Origin: Teredinibacter franksiae | GTDB taxonomy: Bacteria; Pseudomonadota; Gammaproteobacteria; Pseudomonadales; Cellvibrionaceae | NCBI RefSeq assembly: GCF_014218805.1 | Contig: NZ_JACJUV010000005.1 | Span: 1 to 64,000 of the forward strand | Direction of reading: 5' to 3' | DNA: 64,000 nt | Shown: in pieces, positions 1 to 9,468 of the stretch | Layout of the letters: each line of letters starts with the position of its first letter | How positions within the stretch are numbered: position 1 is the first letter of the stretch | The notes under the pieces: model-generated | Told to the model about the DNA's origin: nothing | The model's input: only the letters and a program-made list of their open reading frames with translations | The model's database searches: none | Position numbers and translations under genes: made by a program

Positions 1-2
1 CG

Positions 3-77
3 CAGCATGCAGTAGATACTACTCACCATGAAAAAAGTATCGAACCATTGGGACGCTGGCGTAGAAACCTAATCTAA
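3..77 (+). CDS. Possible C-terminal end of a gene cut by the left edge
   Basis: An open frame enters from the left edge and ends at TAA 75-77, giving about 24 residues that end in GRWRRNLI. It would run toward the minus-strand transporter operon. No family can be recognised from so short a tail and the frame could be open by chance. Confidence 0.22.
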   Translation, partial: QHAVDTTHHEKSIEPLGRWRRNLI

Positions 78-143
78 TGTCGTGAACAAGACATTTATTT
101 ACTGAAACTATAACCCGTTTAACATTTGCTCGGTTATAATTTC

Positions 144-1769
144 CTAAGATACGCTGGCTTGGATATCCAGATGCGGGATGGCACTCAAAAGCTGTTGTGT
201 ATATGTGTGTCGAGGGCTGTTAAATAGTGACTCTGTTTTTCCTTCTTCTACTATCTGACCAGCATTCATGACGATTATGCGGTCGCAAAGGTAGCGCACA
301 ACACTTAAATCGTGCGAAATAAACAGCATAGTTAAGCCGCGCTTACGCGTCAGCGCCAAAATCAATTCTAATATCTGTGCTTGTATGGTCACATCCAGCG
401 CAGACACCGGCTCATCGGCCACGATAAATTTAGGTTCTGGCGCCAACGCGCGGGCAATCGCAATACGCTGGCGTTGCCCGCCAGAAAATTCGTGTGGGTA
501 TTTACGCATATGCTGCCGCTCCAAGCCGACATCATCAAGTAATTCGTTTATTTTTTGCAGTAAATTTTGCTTGGTCGCGATTTTATGCTGCATAAGGGGT
601 TCGGCTAAGGTATCAAAAACAGTGTACCGGGGATTTAGTGATGCAAAAGGATCTTGAAATATTATTTGAAAATCTTTTCTTGCTAGGCGTAACTTGTTTT
701 CGGTTAGGGTATTTAGCGGTATTCCAGCGAGCTTTATGGATTTAACATCACTTTCAATTAAACGAATAATGCTTCGTCCAAGCGTTGATTTCCCCGAGCC
801 AGATTCGCCCACGAGGCCTAGAATTTCACCTTTTTTAATTTCAAGGCTTACATCGTCACAGGCCTTAAGCGCATGTGATTTTCGACTATAAAATGGCCCA
901 GAAAGGGTTTGATACACCTTTGTCAGGTTTTCTACCGTTACTAAAGGCGGTTCGTTGGTAAGCGTTTTCGCTTCCGTTGGTTTTGCGCAGTCCGGTACTG
1001 CAGCAATGAGCTTTTGTGTGTAGGGGTGCTTGGGGTTTTGGAAAATTGAATGTGTTTCGCCTTGCTCAACCACTTCCCCGTTTTTCATCACCAAAATATT
1101 ATCAGCAAGTTTTGAAATAACAACCAAATCGTGGCTAATAAAAATAACGGTAAGGTTGTGGGATTTTTGCAGTTTTTTAATCAGCTCTAGTATTTGAGCC
1201 TGAATAGTAACATCTAGTGCGGTAGTGGGCTCGTCGGCAATTAAGAGCTTGGGTTCTGTTATAAGCGCCATGGCGATCATCACCCGTTGGCGCATACCTC
1301 CAGAAAACTCATGGGGGTAGGCGTTTAAGCGCTGCTCTGCGTTTGTGATACCAACTTCCTCTAGCGATTGTAATGCGCGTACTCGTCCAGCACTCTTAGA
1401 CCCTTTACCGTGTACCCGATAGGCTTCTATTAACTGATCGCCTATTGTCATATAGGGGTTTAGCGAAGTCATTGGGTCTTGGAATATTAAGCTTATTTTG
1501 TGACCGCGAATACGCAATAAGTCCCGCTCACTAAGCTGCAGTAGGTCTTGGCCTTCAAACATGGCAGATCCACTTTCTATCTTCCCGGGTGGCATGGGCA
1601 CTAACCCAAGAATACTGTAGCAACATACCGATTTACCAGAACCGGATTCACCCACAATACCCAAAATTTTACCGGGCTCTACACTAAAGCTGACATTATT
1701 AACAGCCGTACCAACGCCTTCGCGGGTGTAAAATTTGGTGGTTAAATTGGATACAGACAATAAACTCAT
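144..1769 (-). CDS. nppD: Peptide ABC transporter, fused tandem ATP-binding protein (NppD/YejF type)
   Basis: Cytoplasmic ATPase that powers a peptide-type ABC importer. Two complete nucleotide-binding domains lie in one chain. Each has a GESGSGKS Walker A (the first near residues 40-47), an FSGG signature followed by QRQ or MRQ, and a Walker B with ADEP. Each half ends in the oligopeptide/dipeptide-transporter extension (YTQKL, YTQQL). The frame stays open upstream to 1850, but ATG 1769 is preferred because the protein then begins MSLLSVSNL, as family members do, and clears the upstream permease stop. It is the last gene of a five-gene operon, 37 bases after nppC. The order of two binding proteins, two permeases and a fused ATPase matches the P. 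aeruginosa Npp transporter as I recall it. The substrate here is inferred, not shown. Confidence 0.9.
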   Translation of the reverse strand: MSLLSVSNLTTKFYTREGVGTAVNNVSFSVEPGKILGIVGESGSGKSVCCYSILGLVPMPPGKIESGSAMFEGQDLLQLSERDLLRIRGHKISLIFQDPMTSLNPYMTIGDQLIEAYRVHGKGSKSAGRVRALQSLEEVGITNAEQRLNAYPHEFSGGMRQRVMIAMALITEPKLLIADEPTTALDVTIQAQILELIKKLQKSHNLTVIFISHDLVVISKLADNILVMKNGEVVEQGETHSIFQNPKHPYTQKLIAAVPDCAKPTEAKTLTNEPPLVTVENLTKVYQTLSGPFYSRKSHALKACDDVSLEIKKGEILGLVGESGSGKSTLGRSIIRLIESDVKSIKLAGIPLNTLTENKLRLARKDFQIIFQDPFASLNPRYTVFDTLAEPLMQHKIATKQNLLQKINELLDDVGLERQHMRKYPHEFSGGQRQRIAIARALAPEPKFIVADEPVSALDVTIQAQILELILALTRKRGLTMLFISHDLSVVRYLCDRIIVMNAGQIVEEGKTESLFNSPRHTYTQQLLSAIPHLDIQASVS

Positions 1770-1806
1770 ACAAAAACCATAAAGGGTTGCAACACGCAGA
1801 AAAAAT

Positions 1807-2700
1807 TTAGCTCGACGATCTAGGGTCGAAGGCATCCCGCAGTCCATCACCCAAAAAGTTAAGTGCGAAAAGCGTAAGAGATAGAAATAAACTTGGGTAA
1901 ATCAACAGCCAGGGATACTCTTCAATAGTTTCGACACCCGATGAGATCAATGACCCCCAGGAACTCTGGGGTGGCTGTATACCTAAACCCAAAAAGCTAA
2001 GAAAAGATTCCAATAAAATCACACTAGGTATTGTGAGTGTCGTATAAACAATCACCGGCCCAAGGATATTGGGAATAAGGTGCCGAGTCATGATTTGCCA
2101 ACGGCTTAGCCCCATAGACACAGCCGCTTCTATAAATTCCTGATGTTTCAGAGCCATCACTTGGCCGCGAACAATACGGGCCATGGTTAACCATTCAACC
2201 GCGCCAATCGCTAAAAACAACAGAAAAATGCTGCGACCGAACACCACAGTTAGCAAAATAATGAATATGGTAAAGGGTAGGGCATACAGTACATCGACCA
2301 AACGCATCATGGCGTTATCGGTTTTACCGCCAATAAAGCCGGCCGTAGTACCCCAGAGAACACCAATTAACAGCGCTACCGCGGTTGCGATAAAGCCAAC
2401 CATGAGTGATATACGGCTGCCATAAAGAATACGCGTTAGCTGGTCGCGACCGAATATGTCGGTGCCCATCCAGTGGGCAATAGAAGGTGGCGTTGCTCCT
2501 AAGTCTAAATCTTGTGTTTCGTATGAGTAGGGAGCAATCCAAGGTGTTACTAAAGCTAGGGTGATAATAATACTCAGAAAAATAAGGCCCGACATGGCCA
2601 GTTTGTTTTTCTTTAAGCGCGCGTAGGCATCCTGGGAAAGCGAGCGTCCCGCTTCGTAACCTTCGAGCTTGTCTTTTAAATAGGGCTTACTTAACAACAT
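1807..2700 (-). CDS. nppC: Peptide ABC transporter permease, OppC/DppC type
   Basis: Inner-membrane permease subunit. The 297-residue protein has an N-terminal OppC-type cytoplasmic segment, a first membrane helix near residues 35-55, a periplasmic loop with HWMGTD and GRDQLTRILYG (typical of OppC/DppC), then a five-helix permease core with the EAA loop (EAAVSMGLSRWQIMTRHLIP) that docks on the ATPase. It starts 5 bases after the nppB stop, so the genes are probably translationally coupled. Family membership is very secure. The Npp name rests on operon layout. Confidence 0.92.
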   Translation of the reverse strand: MLLSKPYLKDKLEGYEAGRSLSQDAYARLKKNKLAMSGLIFLSIIITLALVTPWIAPYSYETQDLDLGATPPSIAHWMGTDIFGRDQLTRILYGSRISLMVGFIATAVALLIGVLWGTTAGFIGGKTDNAMMRLVDVLYALPFTIFIILLTVVFGRSIFLLFLAIGAVEWLTMARIVRGQVMALKHQEFIEAAVSMGLSRWQIMTRHLIPNILGPVIVYTTLTIPSVILLESFLSFLGLGIQPPQSSWGSLISSGVETIEEYPWLLIYPSLFLSLTLFALNFLGDGLRDAFDPRSSS

Positions 2701-2705
2701 TGCAA

Positions 2706-3635
2706 TTATTTACTCAGAGATTGACGCAACTTTGGGTTCATCCAGGCCTGTAAAATATCGGCTAAAAAATTGAACAGAATAATTAGTGAAGCAAAGAAGA
2801 TAGTTGTACCTAAAATCATGGTGTAATCGCGATTAAATGCGGCCTGCAAATAGAATCGCCCTAAGCCGGGTATTTGATAAATGGTTTCGACAACAAAAGA
2901 ACCCGAAAGAAGCCCAGCCGCAGCAGGCCCAGCAAACGCTACTACGGGTGTTAGTGCTCCTCGTAAAGCATGAAATACGACCACCTTAAATTTTGAAACA
3001 CCCTTAGCCCTGGCGGTACGAATATAATCCTGCGACATAACTTCTAACATACCACCCCGAGTTAAACGGGCGATATAGGCCGCGTAAGCGGCCCCGAGTG
3101 TAATAGCGGGTAGCACTTTGTCGCCTGATGAAACACCCCAGCCCGAAACAGGAAACCACTCTAAGCCAATACCAAAACTTAGGATAAGTAGTGGTCCCAA
3201 AACAAAGGAGGGTAAACAAATACCGATCATAGCGATAGACATGGGTACATAATCTTGCAATGTATTGGGCTTTAGCCCCGCAATTACCCCCGACAGTATG
3301 CCTAGGCAAGCAGCAAACAATAGTGCGTACAAACCCAGTTCAATAGTGGTAGGCAAGCCCGTTGCAATAAGCTCTGTAACTGTACGTGTGGGGTACTTGT
3401 AGGATGGGCCAAAGTCGCCCTGTAATAAATTCAGCACATAGTCTTTAAATTGAACGGTAATGGGATCGTCGAGGTGGTAGCGTTTATTGAGGTTTTCGAG
3501 TACCTGCGGGGGTACCGCTCGCTCCTCATCGAAAGGCCCACCTGGCGCAAGGCGCACCAGGGTAAAGGTAATGAGGATAACGAAAAAAAGAACAGGTATC
3601 GCCGTTAGTAAGCGTATTGCAATATATTTCAGCAC
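2706..3635 (-). CDS. nppB: Peptide ABC transporter permease, OppB/DppB type
   Basis: Inner-membrane permease paired with NppC. The 309 residues begin with the classic OppB first helix (MLKYIAIRLLTAIPVLFFVI) followed by the conserved FTLVRLAPGGPFD segment. The EAA loop TARAKGVSKFKVVVFHALR sits in the second half and the C terminus has the usual NPKLR. The start lies 4 bases after the nppA2 stop. Length and motifs are normal for the family, with no sign of damage. Confidence 0.92.
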   Translation of the reverse strand: MLKYIAIRLLTAIPVLFFVILITFTLVRLAPGGPFDEERAVPPQVLENLNKRYHLDDPITVQFKDYVLNLLQGDFGPSYKYPTRTVTELIATGLPTTIELGLYALLFAACLGILSGVIAGLKPNTLQDYVPMSIAMIGICLPSFVLGPLLILSFGIGLEWFPVSGWGVSSGDKVLPAITLGAAYAAYIARLTRGGMLEVMSQDYIRTARAKGVSKFKVVVFHALRGALTPVVAFAGPAAAGLLSGSFVVETIYQIPGLGRFYLQAAFNRDYTMILGTTIFFASLIILFNFLADILQAWMNPKLRQSLSK

Positions 3636-3639
3636 GGAA

Positions 3640-5271
3640 TTACTTCACTTCACTTTCTAAAAAAACATATTTATATGGATGACGCTGTAAGACGTTGCCA
3701 TACCAGCCCCTTACGTTCGGTTGAATTAGATTTATGTCCGTTGAAAAGTACAGGGGGATCACCGGCATTTCGTCTGCCAAAATTTTATTGGCTTGCTCAA
3801 ACAAAGCAAATCTAGCAGAAGGTTGAGTTTCTTCTTGCGCTTGTAAAATGAGCCGGTCGTAATCGGCACTCTTCCAGCCACTATCGTTGTTGCCCCCATA
3901 AGACAGCATGAGTTCATAGAAGTTGCTTGGGTCGAGATAGTCGGCTATCCAAGCCTTACGCGAAACATCGTGATACAGGTTGCTCTGCGTATCGAGGTAC
4001 ACTTTCCATTCCTGATTCAATAACTGAGCATTAACATTAAGGTTTTGCTTCCACATCTGTTGTACCGCAAGCGCTACTTTGCGGTGGTTGTCGTTTGTAT
4101 TAAACAAGATCTCAAATGAAGGGAAACCTTCTCCGTTTGGAAAACCCGCTTCCGTCAGTAATTTTTTAGCCAAAGCAGGGTCATATTCAATGTAAGTGTT
4201 AGGTTTGTGGCCATTGGGGTCGGGCGGAACAAAATGGAAGGCGGGCACTTCACCGCCTTTGGTAACGCGCTTCACCAGCGCATCGCGGTCCACGGCATAG
4301 GCAAGCGCTTTACGAACACGCACATCATCAAATGGTTTGCGGGTTGTATTGAGCACATAAAAATAGTTGGAGTAACCCGGATCTTTGTGGAGTACGTCTG
4401 GGTTTTCTTTTTCGAAAAACGCAATTTTTTCGATGGCCATTTGTGGCGAAAAAGTCATATGGATTTGCCCGCTTTTAAAAGCCCGAACTTCTGCTTGTTT
4501 ATCTTCAATCGGCAAAAAGTGGATGCCGTTGAGTTTCACATTCTCAGCATCCCAATAGTGCTTTTCTTTTACGACTTCAATAACCTTGTTGATTTCCCAG
4601 CGTTTAAGTGCAAAAGGTCCATTACTGACCATATTCCCCGGCAGCGTCCATTTCGATACGGGGTTATCTATAACGCCATGAGCTTCAATTGTTTCTGGAT
4701 GAACGGGGTAGTAGGTATGGTGCGCAAGCACCTCAAGAAAATAAGGGGTAGGGTTGGTCAACTTAACTTCTAAGGTGTGGCTGTCTAGTGCTTTAATGCC
4801 CACTGCTGAGAAATCCTCTGTCTCGCCCGACGCAAAGGCCTCGGCATTAACGAGATAAAACATCATGTAGGCATATTGGTTTCCCAAAGCAGGCGACAAG
4901 GCGCGTTTCCATGCGTACACAAAATCGCTGGCGGTAATGGTTTCGCCGTTCGACCACTTTGCGTTTGATCGAATGTTAAAAGTATAGGTGAGCCGGTCTT
5001 CTGAAATAGCCCAGCTTTCAGCCGTAGCCGGCATGGGCTCTAAGGTTTTAGGATGGAGGCTAGTTAAGCCTTCAAATAATGCCGAAATGACGTGAAAATC
5101 TGGATTGCCGGTGGTTATGCTTACATCGAGACTTTGAGGTTCAGACGCATTTGCAACATATAAAATTTTGTTTTGGTTTCCGTACTCAACATTTGTGAGT
5201 TCATTTTTCCCACAGGACATCACAAGTAGCGACGTTAAGCACCATAAAAAACCTGTTTTGACTTTACGCAT
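3640..5271 (-). CDS. nppA2: Peptide ABC transporter substrate-binding lipoprotein (second copy)
   Basis: Extracytoplasmic solute-binding protein of the OppA/SBP_bac_5 family. An N-terminal signal peptide ends in a lipobox (LLVMSC), so it should be lipid-anchored in the periplasm. OppA-type blocks follow: a domain with TYTFNIRSNAKWSNG, then the pattern RVRKALAYAVDRDALV typical of peptide-binding proteins. Length (543) is normal. The gene starts 3 bases after the first binding-protein gene and is clearly paralogous to it. Both share the WKVFL/WKVYL and NADYDRL-like stretches, so the pair arose by duplication and may bind different ligands. Confidence 0.9.
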   Translation of the reverse strand: MRKVKTGFLWCLTSLLVMSCGKNELTNVEYGNQNKILYVANASEPQSLDVSITTGNPDFHVISALFEGLTSLHPKTLEPMPATAESWAISEDRLTYTFNIRSNAKWSNGETITASDFVYAWKRALSPALGNQYAYMMFYLVNAEAFASGETEDFSAVGIKALDSHTLEVKLTNPTPYFLEVLAHHTYYPVHPETIEAHGVIDNPVSKWTLPGNMVSNGPFALKRWEINKVIEVVKEKHYWDAENVKLNGIHFLPIEDKQAEVRAFKSGQIHMTFSPQMAIEKIAFFEKENPDVLHKDPGYSNYFYVLNTTRKPFDDVRVRKALAYAVDRDALVKRVTKGGEVPAFHFVPPDPNGHKPNTYIEYDPALAKKLLTEAGFPNGEGFPSFEILFNTNDNHRKVALAVQQMWKQNLNVNAQLLNQEWKVYLDTQSNLYHDVSRKAWIADYLDPSNFYELMLSYGGNNDSGWKSADYDRLILQAQEETQPSARFALFEQANKILADEMPVIPLYFSTDINLIQPNVRGWYGNVLQRHPYKYVFLESEVK

Positions 5272-5274
5272 AAG

Positions 5275-6918
5275 CTATTTTTCCCGTGCCGAGTAATCGA
5301 TATAGATGGATTTATAATTGGGTACTTCTATGCTATTGAATTCCATACCCTTCACCTCAGGTGCGATCAGATAGCTGTAGGCATAATAGTAAATAGGGAA
5401 CACCGGCACTTCACGGGTAAATATTATTTCCGCCTTTTCGAGCAGCGCCAAACGGGTTTCCACATTCAATTCTGTTCTGGCGCTTGCCAATAAACGGTCA
5501 TATTCGGCATTACTCCAACCGGCTGTATTCATAACATGGGCGGAAGTAAAGCTATTTAGCATATCCATTGGGTCGGCGAAGGTACTGGAAGATCCGTCAC
5601 GAGATATATCAAAAACATGCTGCCTGCGATTGGAAAGAAATACCTTCCACTCCTGATTGTCTAACTGTACATCTATATTAAGGTGTTTTTTCCACATTTG
5701 CTGAAGCGCCACAGACACCTTCCTATGGCCTGCGTCGGTGTTAAATGTAAGGGTTACAGGCGGAAACCCATCGCCGTTAGGGTAGCCGGCATCAGCCAGA
5801 TATTGTTGCGCAAGCTTGGGGGCGAAACGAATGGGGGAGTCGGGGCTGTATAAGCGGTCTTTTGGCGAGAGCGTTAATGCCGGCGTTTGGCCTGCTTTGG
5901 CTATACGCTGAATAATTGAATCCCGATCTACCGCGTATGTGAATGCGCGGCGCACGTTGACGTTATCGAAAGGTGCTCGCAGGGTGTTGAAATTATAATA
6001 ATAGGTTGCGTAACCTTGCACAATCACTAGCTTTTCTGGCGATTCTTTCTGGTAGGTTTGTATTTTTTCCTGGGGAATTTTTCCACCGTAAAGCAACTGA
6101 ACTTTTCCGGAGCGGAACATACGCTCTTCGGTAGCCATGTTTTCTATGGGGTAAAACACAATCTTTTCTAGCTTGACGTTTTGCGCATCCCAGTAGTGTG
6201 GGTTTTTTTCCACTACGATCATTTTATTCAGCTGCCAATCAACTAAGCGAAAGGGGCCGTTACCCACCAAGTTTTTACCCTGTGTCCAGGCGCTTACAGG
6301 GTTGTCGAGTTCGGTGAATGCTAATAGGTTTGCTTTTTGTATTGGAGACGTTGACGCATGGGTGAGCCTTTTTAAAAAAAGTGGGTCGGGAGCTTTGAGT
6401 TTAAACTCCACTGTTTGCCGATCTAATGCTTTTACGCCCACTCGCGTAAAGTCGCGATGTTCACCTAAATGGTAGGCTTTAGCTCCCGCAATAGCGTAAT
6501 AATCCTGCGCGAATGGGTGGCCAATATTGGCTGCAAAAATACGCTGCCAGGTAACCACTATGTCGTCAGCCGTTATTGGGCTGCCATCACTCCATTTCAG
6601 CTCATCTCTCAGTATGAACCTGTAAGTTAAGCCTCCATCGCCCATGTGCCAGGTATGAGCGAGCCCGGGCGCTGGTTGATTGCTCTGGGCATCCATAGTG
6701 AGAAGGGTTTCGAACAGCGCGGCAACCACCTTCATTGCCGGTACACCGACGATCAAATGTGGGTCTAGCGCCTGTGGTGCGGCGCCAATACTGACATGGA
6801 GCGTTTGTTCGGGGTTATGCTTGCTGGTATTGGACGGGCTGCAACTAGAAAAAAGAAGGGTAAGACCTGTAATTATCAGTAAAAGCTGGGTGGACTCTAC
6901 GATCTTGCCGATGGCCAT
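5275..6918 (-). CDS. nppA1: Peptide ABC transporter substrate-binding lipoprotein (first copy)
   Basis: First gene of the importer operon. It is an OppA-family periplasmic binding lipoprotein of 547 residues with a lipobox (LLFSSC) after a hydrophobic signal segment. Typical SBP_bac_5 blocks are present, including TYRFILRDELKWSDGSP and NVRRAFTYAVDRDSII. A paralogous copy follows directly. The ATG at 6918 has only a weak Shine-Dalgarno-like sequence upstream. The promoter should lie in the 360-base stretch to its right. Confidence 0.9.
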   Translation of the reverse strand: MAIGKIVESTQLLLIITGLTLLFSSCSPSNTSKHNPEQTLHVSIGAAPQALDPHLIVGVPAMKVVAALFETLLTMDAQSNQPAPGLAHTWHMGDGGLTYRFILRDELKWSDGSPITADDIVVTWQRIFAANIGHPFAQDYYAIAGAKAYHLGEHRDFTRVGVKALDRQTVEFKLKAPDPLFLKRLTHASTSPIQKANLLAFTELDNPVSAWTQGKNLVGNGPFRLVDWQLNKMIVVEKNPHYWDAQNVKLEKIVFYPIENMATEERMFRSGKVQLLYGGKIPQEKIQTYQKESPEKLVIVQGYATYYYNFNTLRAPFDNVNVRRAFTYAVDRDSIIQRIAKAGQTPALTLSPKDRLYSPDSPIRFAPKLAQQYLADAGYPNGDGFPPVTLTFNTDAGHRKVSVALQQMWKKHLNIDVQLDNQEWKVFLSNRRQHVFDISRDGSSSTFADPMDMLNSFTSAHVMNTAGWSNAEYDRLLASARTELNVETRLALLEKAEIIFTREVPVFPIYYYAYSYLIAPEVKGMEFNSIEVPNYKSIYIDYSAREK

Positions 6919-7280
6919 AGTTGGGGTCTCAAAGCATTAGTATGCAAAACAACCGTTTAAGGATGCTTTTTACGCAATTGGCAGACAAACGTACCTTCGT
7001 GGCATGGATACGCATCAAGCATGCCTGTTAGCTAGGCTTGGTCTGTAATTCAGTAGATTCTAAACGACTTTAATGTAGGCATCACTATGCCTTAACGCCT
7101 TTAGTGAGGCTAATTGATTACTGTGTCCACAATTGTGCTTAACATCGGTGTGGCGTTGGCACAAACCCTAGGCTTAAAGTGCGCCTATCCAGATTCAAAC
7201 GCGCTCCATATGCGTACAAAAAGCGCTCAATAGAGGATGGGGTAGGTAACCCGAGTTTCCGTTGTGGTATTGCATCTGGC
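6919..7280. other. Intergenic region between the importer operon and the M3-like gene
   Basis: No gene is seen here. Both flanking genes are on the minus strand, so it should hold the importer promoter and the end of the M3-like transcript. I see no clear hairpin with a T tract and no convincing -10/-35 pair. Confidence 0.5.
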
Positions 7281-9347
7281 CTATTGAGCCGTAATAAGAC
7301 GACGGTAATTTAACGGGCGGTCCAAAAAATTTTCTATCCTCAACTCAATGGGCTCAGCATTTATAGGCCTTAGTAGGTTTTCGAGGTAGAGCTGGAAAAA
7401 CGCCGTACTGTTAAGTTGATGGGCATCGGCATAAACAAGTAAATCAGCCGCAACGGCTTGTGCCCAAAGGAAGCGGTAATAGCTTGAAGTCATATCCACT
7501 AACAATGTAAAGCTACAATATATACACGTATCATTTACGGGGGCGAAAGGTGAGTAACGCAATTGGCTGGATTCAAACATTTTGTCGAATTCAACCGTAT
7601 CGGCCGGCTGTGAATAAATAGCCAGTGCGAAATGAGCATAATAGAGCTGCTGGCTAATGAATAATGCCTGACCCTTATGTTTTCGCTCTAGGATGTTTTG
7701 AAGCAAGTCTTTTGGTGGAGGTTGGCCATTATGGGTAAGAATGGTTTGAATGTTCGATTCCTTCCATAGAAACCTTTGTAGCATGTAGGGAAACACATCG
7801 GCTAAGTCCGTTTGAGCGGGTAAGCCTGAAAACACTATTTTGTCTTCGGCAATGTTAAATAATACGCTTAGGAGTTTGCCATACTGGAAGAATAAAGCGT
7901 TTAGCTGATCAACTGAAATCACCGTAGTCGACGGCTCTTCCGCTGAAAAACTGGCGGAAAGTACGGCAATGGCTGGTTGCCGGTTTTTCACACCCTTTTG
8001 CAAAGTAAGCGCACGCGTTTGATTTATTTTCCCGGCTCTGGCGTACAAATCAAAATAGATTTCACCAAGAGGGTTTCCCTCGCTAGCAACGCTGTAGGTT
8101 AAGACATGGCTATCCCAGACCGGTGCGTCTGTTTTTTCAATGGTTACATTGAATAACGATTCGGTTAGAGATAGGAGGTTATCCAGTAGAGATTGCAGCT
8201 TAAAAAACGCTGCTTTTTGATCAGCCGTAATGGCGGGGATGCTTTTTTTAAGGCTGGATATTAACCCATATTTTCGCCAATCTTCCACCACCGTAGCGTT
8301 GGGCGACGATATTTGCAGGGCTTTTAGGTACTCGTTGTATTCGTTTTTAGCCGTTGCTTCAATGCTGCTATGTACCTGCTCTAGAAACTCTAAGCTTTGA
8401 TTTACATCCCTTAAGGTCAGTTTTGTCTGGGTGTGTTGCGCAGCCGATCCAAACTGCAGCAGCATAGCCGCATCTTCTCGATTGCGAATAATTTTATTGA
8501 GGATTTTGTTATTTTTCGGTGAACCTCGACTGAAATGATTTTTGTAGAGATCTTTCTTCATGCCGTCGTGTTTTATCGTCGACATAATTGCGCCGTAATG
8601 AGCGCTACCCGTTGGTACAACCAGGCGTCCCTCTTTATCTCGCTTTAATTGTTCAATGAGTTCATGAGCTACGCCGTCTAACAGTGCTTCTGACGCAACG
8701 GTAATGCTTTGATCATCCCGCAGTACGTTCCTCTTAAAATCGGAACTTAGCTCCGCTAGCTTGCTATCAAGATGCTGCAGCTCTTCGAGTGCATCATCGG
8801 ATAAGTGAGCTCCAGCCAATTGAGCCGCGTCAATCTTAACTTTCAGAAAGTGCTCGTCCTGGGGGGTTTTAAAGGTGTTTTTTAATGCTAAAAGGCGACC
8901 ATAGAGAGCCCGAGACGACTCAATTTGCGCTCGAATACGAACGTGTTTCCCTGCGCATTCGAACGCAGCCGCTCGGTACTCAGGCGTAGGATGTAAGTTA
9001 CGGTAGACACTGGAGCTACCGGCAAGCCTGTCTAGCACAATATCAAGCTGATTGAATTTGTATACGAATAACTCAACTGTAAGTGCAGCCCCTGGGTCCT
9101 CCAACTCGTTTAGAAGCTTCCGGGCCTCGTGCAGCCATTGCCGGCAATCGGCTTGATATTGCCGGGCAGGCTCGTTTGGGTACCATAACCACTGCTCTTT
9201 CTGTACCTGTTTTTGCCCACTAAATACACAGCCAACGTTAAGCAGCAGCACATACACCAACACCATGTACTTGCTGAACGCGCTAAGTTTTGACAAAGAT
9301 TCACAGCTACAACAGATCATAAGCGTAACAGAAAGGGAGACAATCAA
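7281..9347 (-). CDS. M3-metallopeptidase-like protein with a destroyed zinc site
   Basis: The second half aligns by eye with thimet-oligopeptidase/Dcp-type M3 peptidases. The stretch LNALFFQYGKLLSVLF sits where the family has LFHEFGHALH, followed at the expected distance by TDLADVFPYMLQRFLW in place of DFVELPSQFMENW. Thus HExxH reads FQYGK (residues 487-491 counted from the TTG), both histidines and the glutamate are gone, and the third ligand is at best Asp. It should therefore not be an active zinc peptidase. A hydrophobic segment ending in LLNVGC near residue 40 suggests a lipoprotein. The start is unsettled: TTG 9347 and ATG 9320 or 9266 all lack a ribosome site, while the strong site upstream serves an ATG followed by an in-frame TGA. 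The frame is otherwise intact for 688 codons, which argues for a maintained pseudoenzyme, but recent decay is possible. Confidence 0.6.
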   Translation of the reverse strand: MIVSLSVTLMICCSCESLSKLSAFSKYMVLVYVLLLNVGCVFSGQKQVQKEQWLWYPNEPARQYQADCRQWLHEARKLLNELEDPGAALTVELFVYKFNQLDIVLDRLAGSSSVYRNLHPTPEYRAAAFECAGKHVRIRAQIESSRALYGRLLALKNTFKTPQDEHFLKVKIDAAQLAGAHLSDDALEELQHLDSKLAELSSDFKRNVLRDDQSITVASEALLDGVAHELIEQLKRDKEGRLVVPTGSAHYGAIMSTIKHDGMKKDLYKNHFSRGSPKNNKILNKIIRNREDAAMLLQFGSAAQHTQTKLTLRDVNQSLEFLEQVHSSIEATAKNEYNEYLKALQISSPNATVVEDWRKYGLISSLKKSIPAITADQKAAFFKLQSLLDNLLSLTESLFNVTIEKTDAPVWDSHVLTYSVASEGNPLGEIYFDLYARAGKINQTRALTLQKGVKNRQPAIAVLSASFSAEEPSTTVISVDQLNALFFQYGKLLSVLFNIAEDKIVFSGLPAQTDLADVFPYMLQRFLWKESNIQTILTHNGQPPPKDLLQNILERKHKGQALFISQQLYYAHFALAIYSQPADTVEFDKMFESSQLRYSPFAPVNDTCIYCSFTLLVDMTSSYYRFLWAQAVAADLLVYADAHQLNSTAFFQLYLENLLRPINAEPIELRIENFLDRPLNYRRLITAQ

Positions 9348-9407
9348 AAGGGCTAAAAAGCGTGCCGTAACAGTATAGCGCTGTATCGGGATTGGTACGT
9401 CATAGCA

Positions 9408-9450
9408 TCAGCCTTGAGCTACACTCATTTATATCTCCTTTATCTCCTTT
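9408..9450 (-). promoter_or_regulatory. Double ribosome-binding site and ATG followed by an in-frame TGA
   Basis: Read on the minus strand, two tandem AAAGGAGAT units (tandem 9-base repeat on the plus strand at about 9433-9450) precede ATG 9428. After six codons (MSVAQG) comes TGA 9408-9410, in the same frame as the M3-like gene. The frame then stays open and encodes a plausible signal sequence (RYTVTARFLALLIVSL) into the annotated ORF. Either the gene has a nonsense mutation, or this is a leader peptide. Confidence 0.5.
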
Positions 9451-9468
9451 ATCTATATAGGGCACGCA

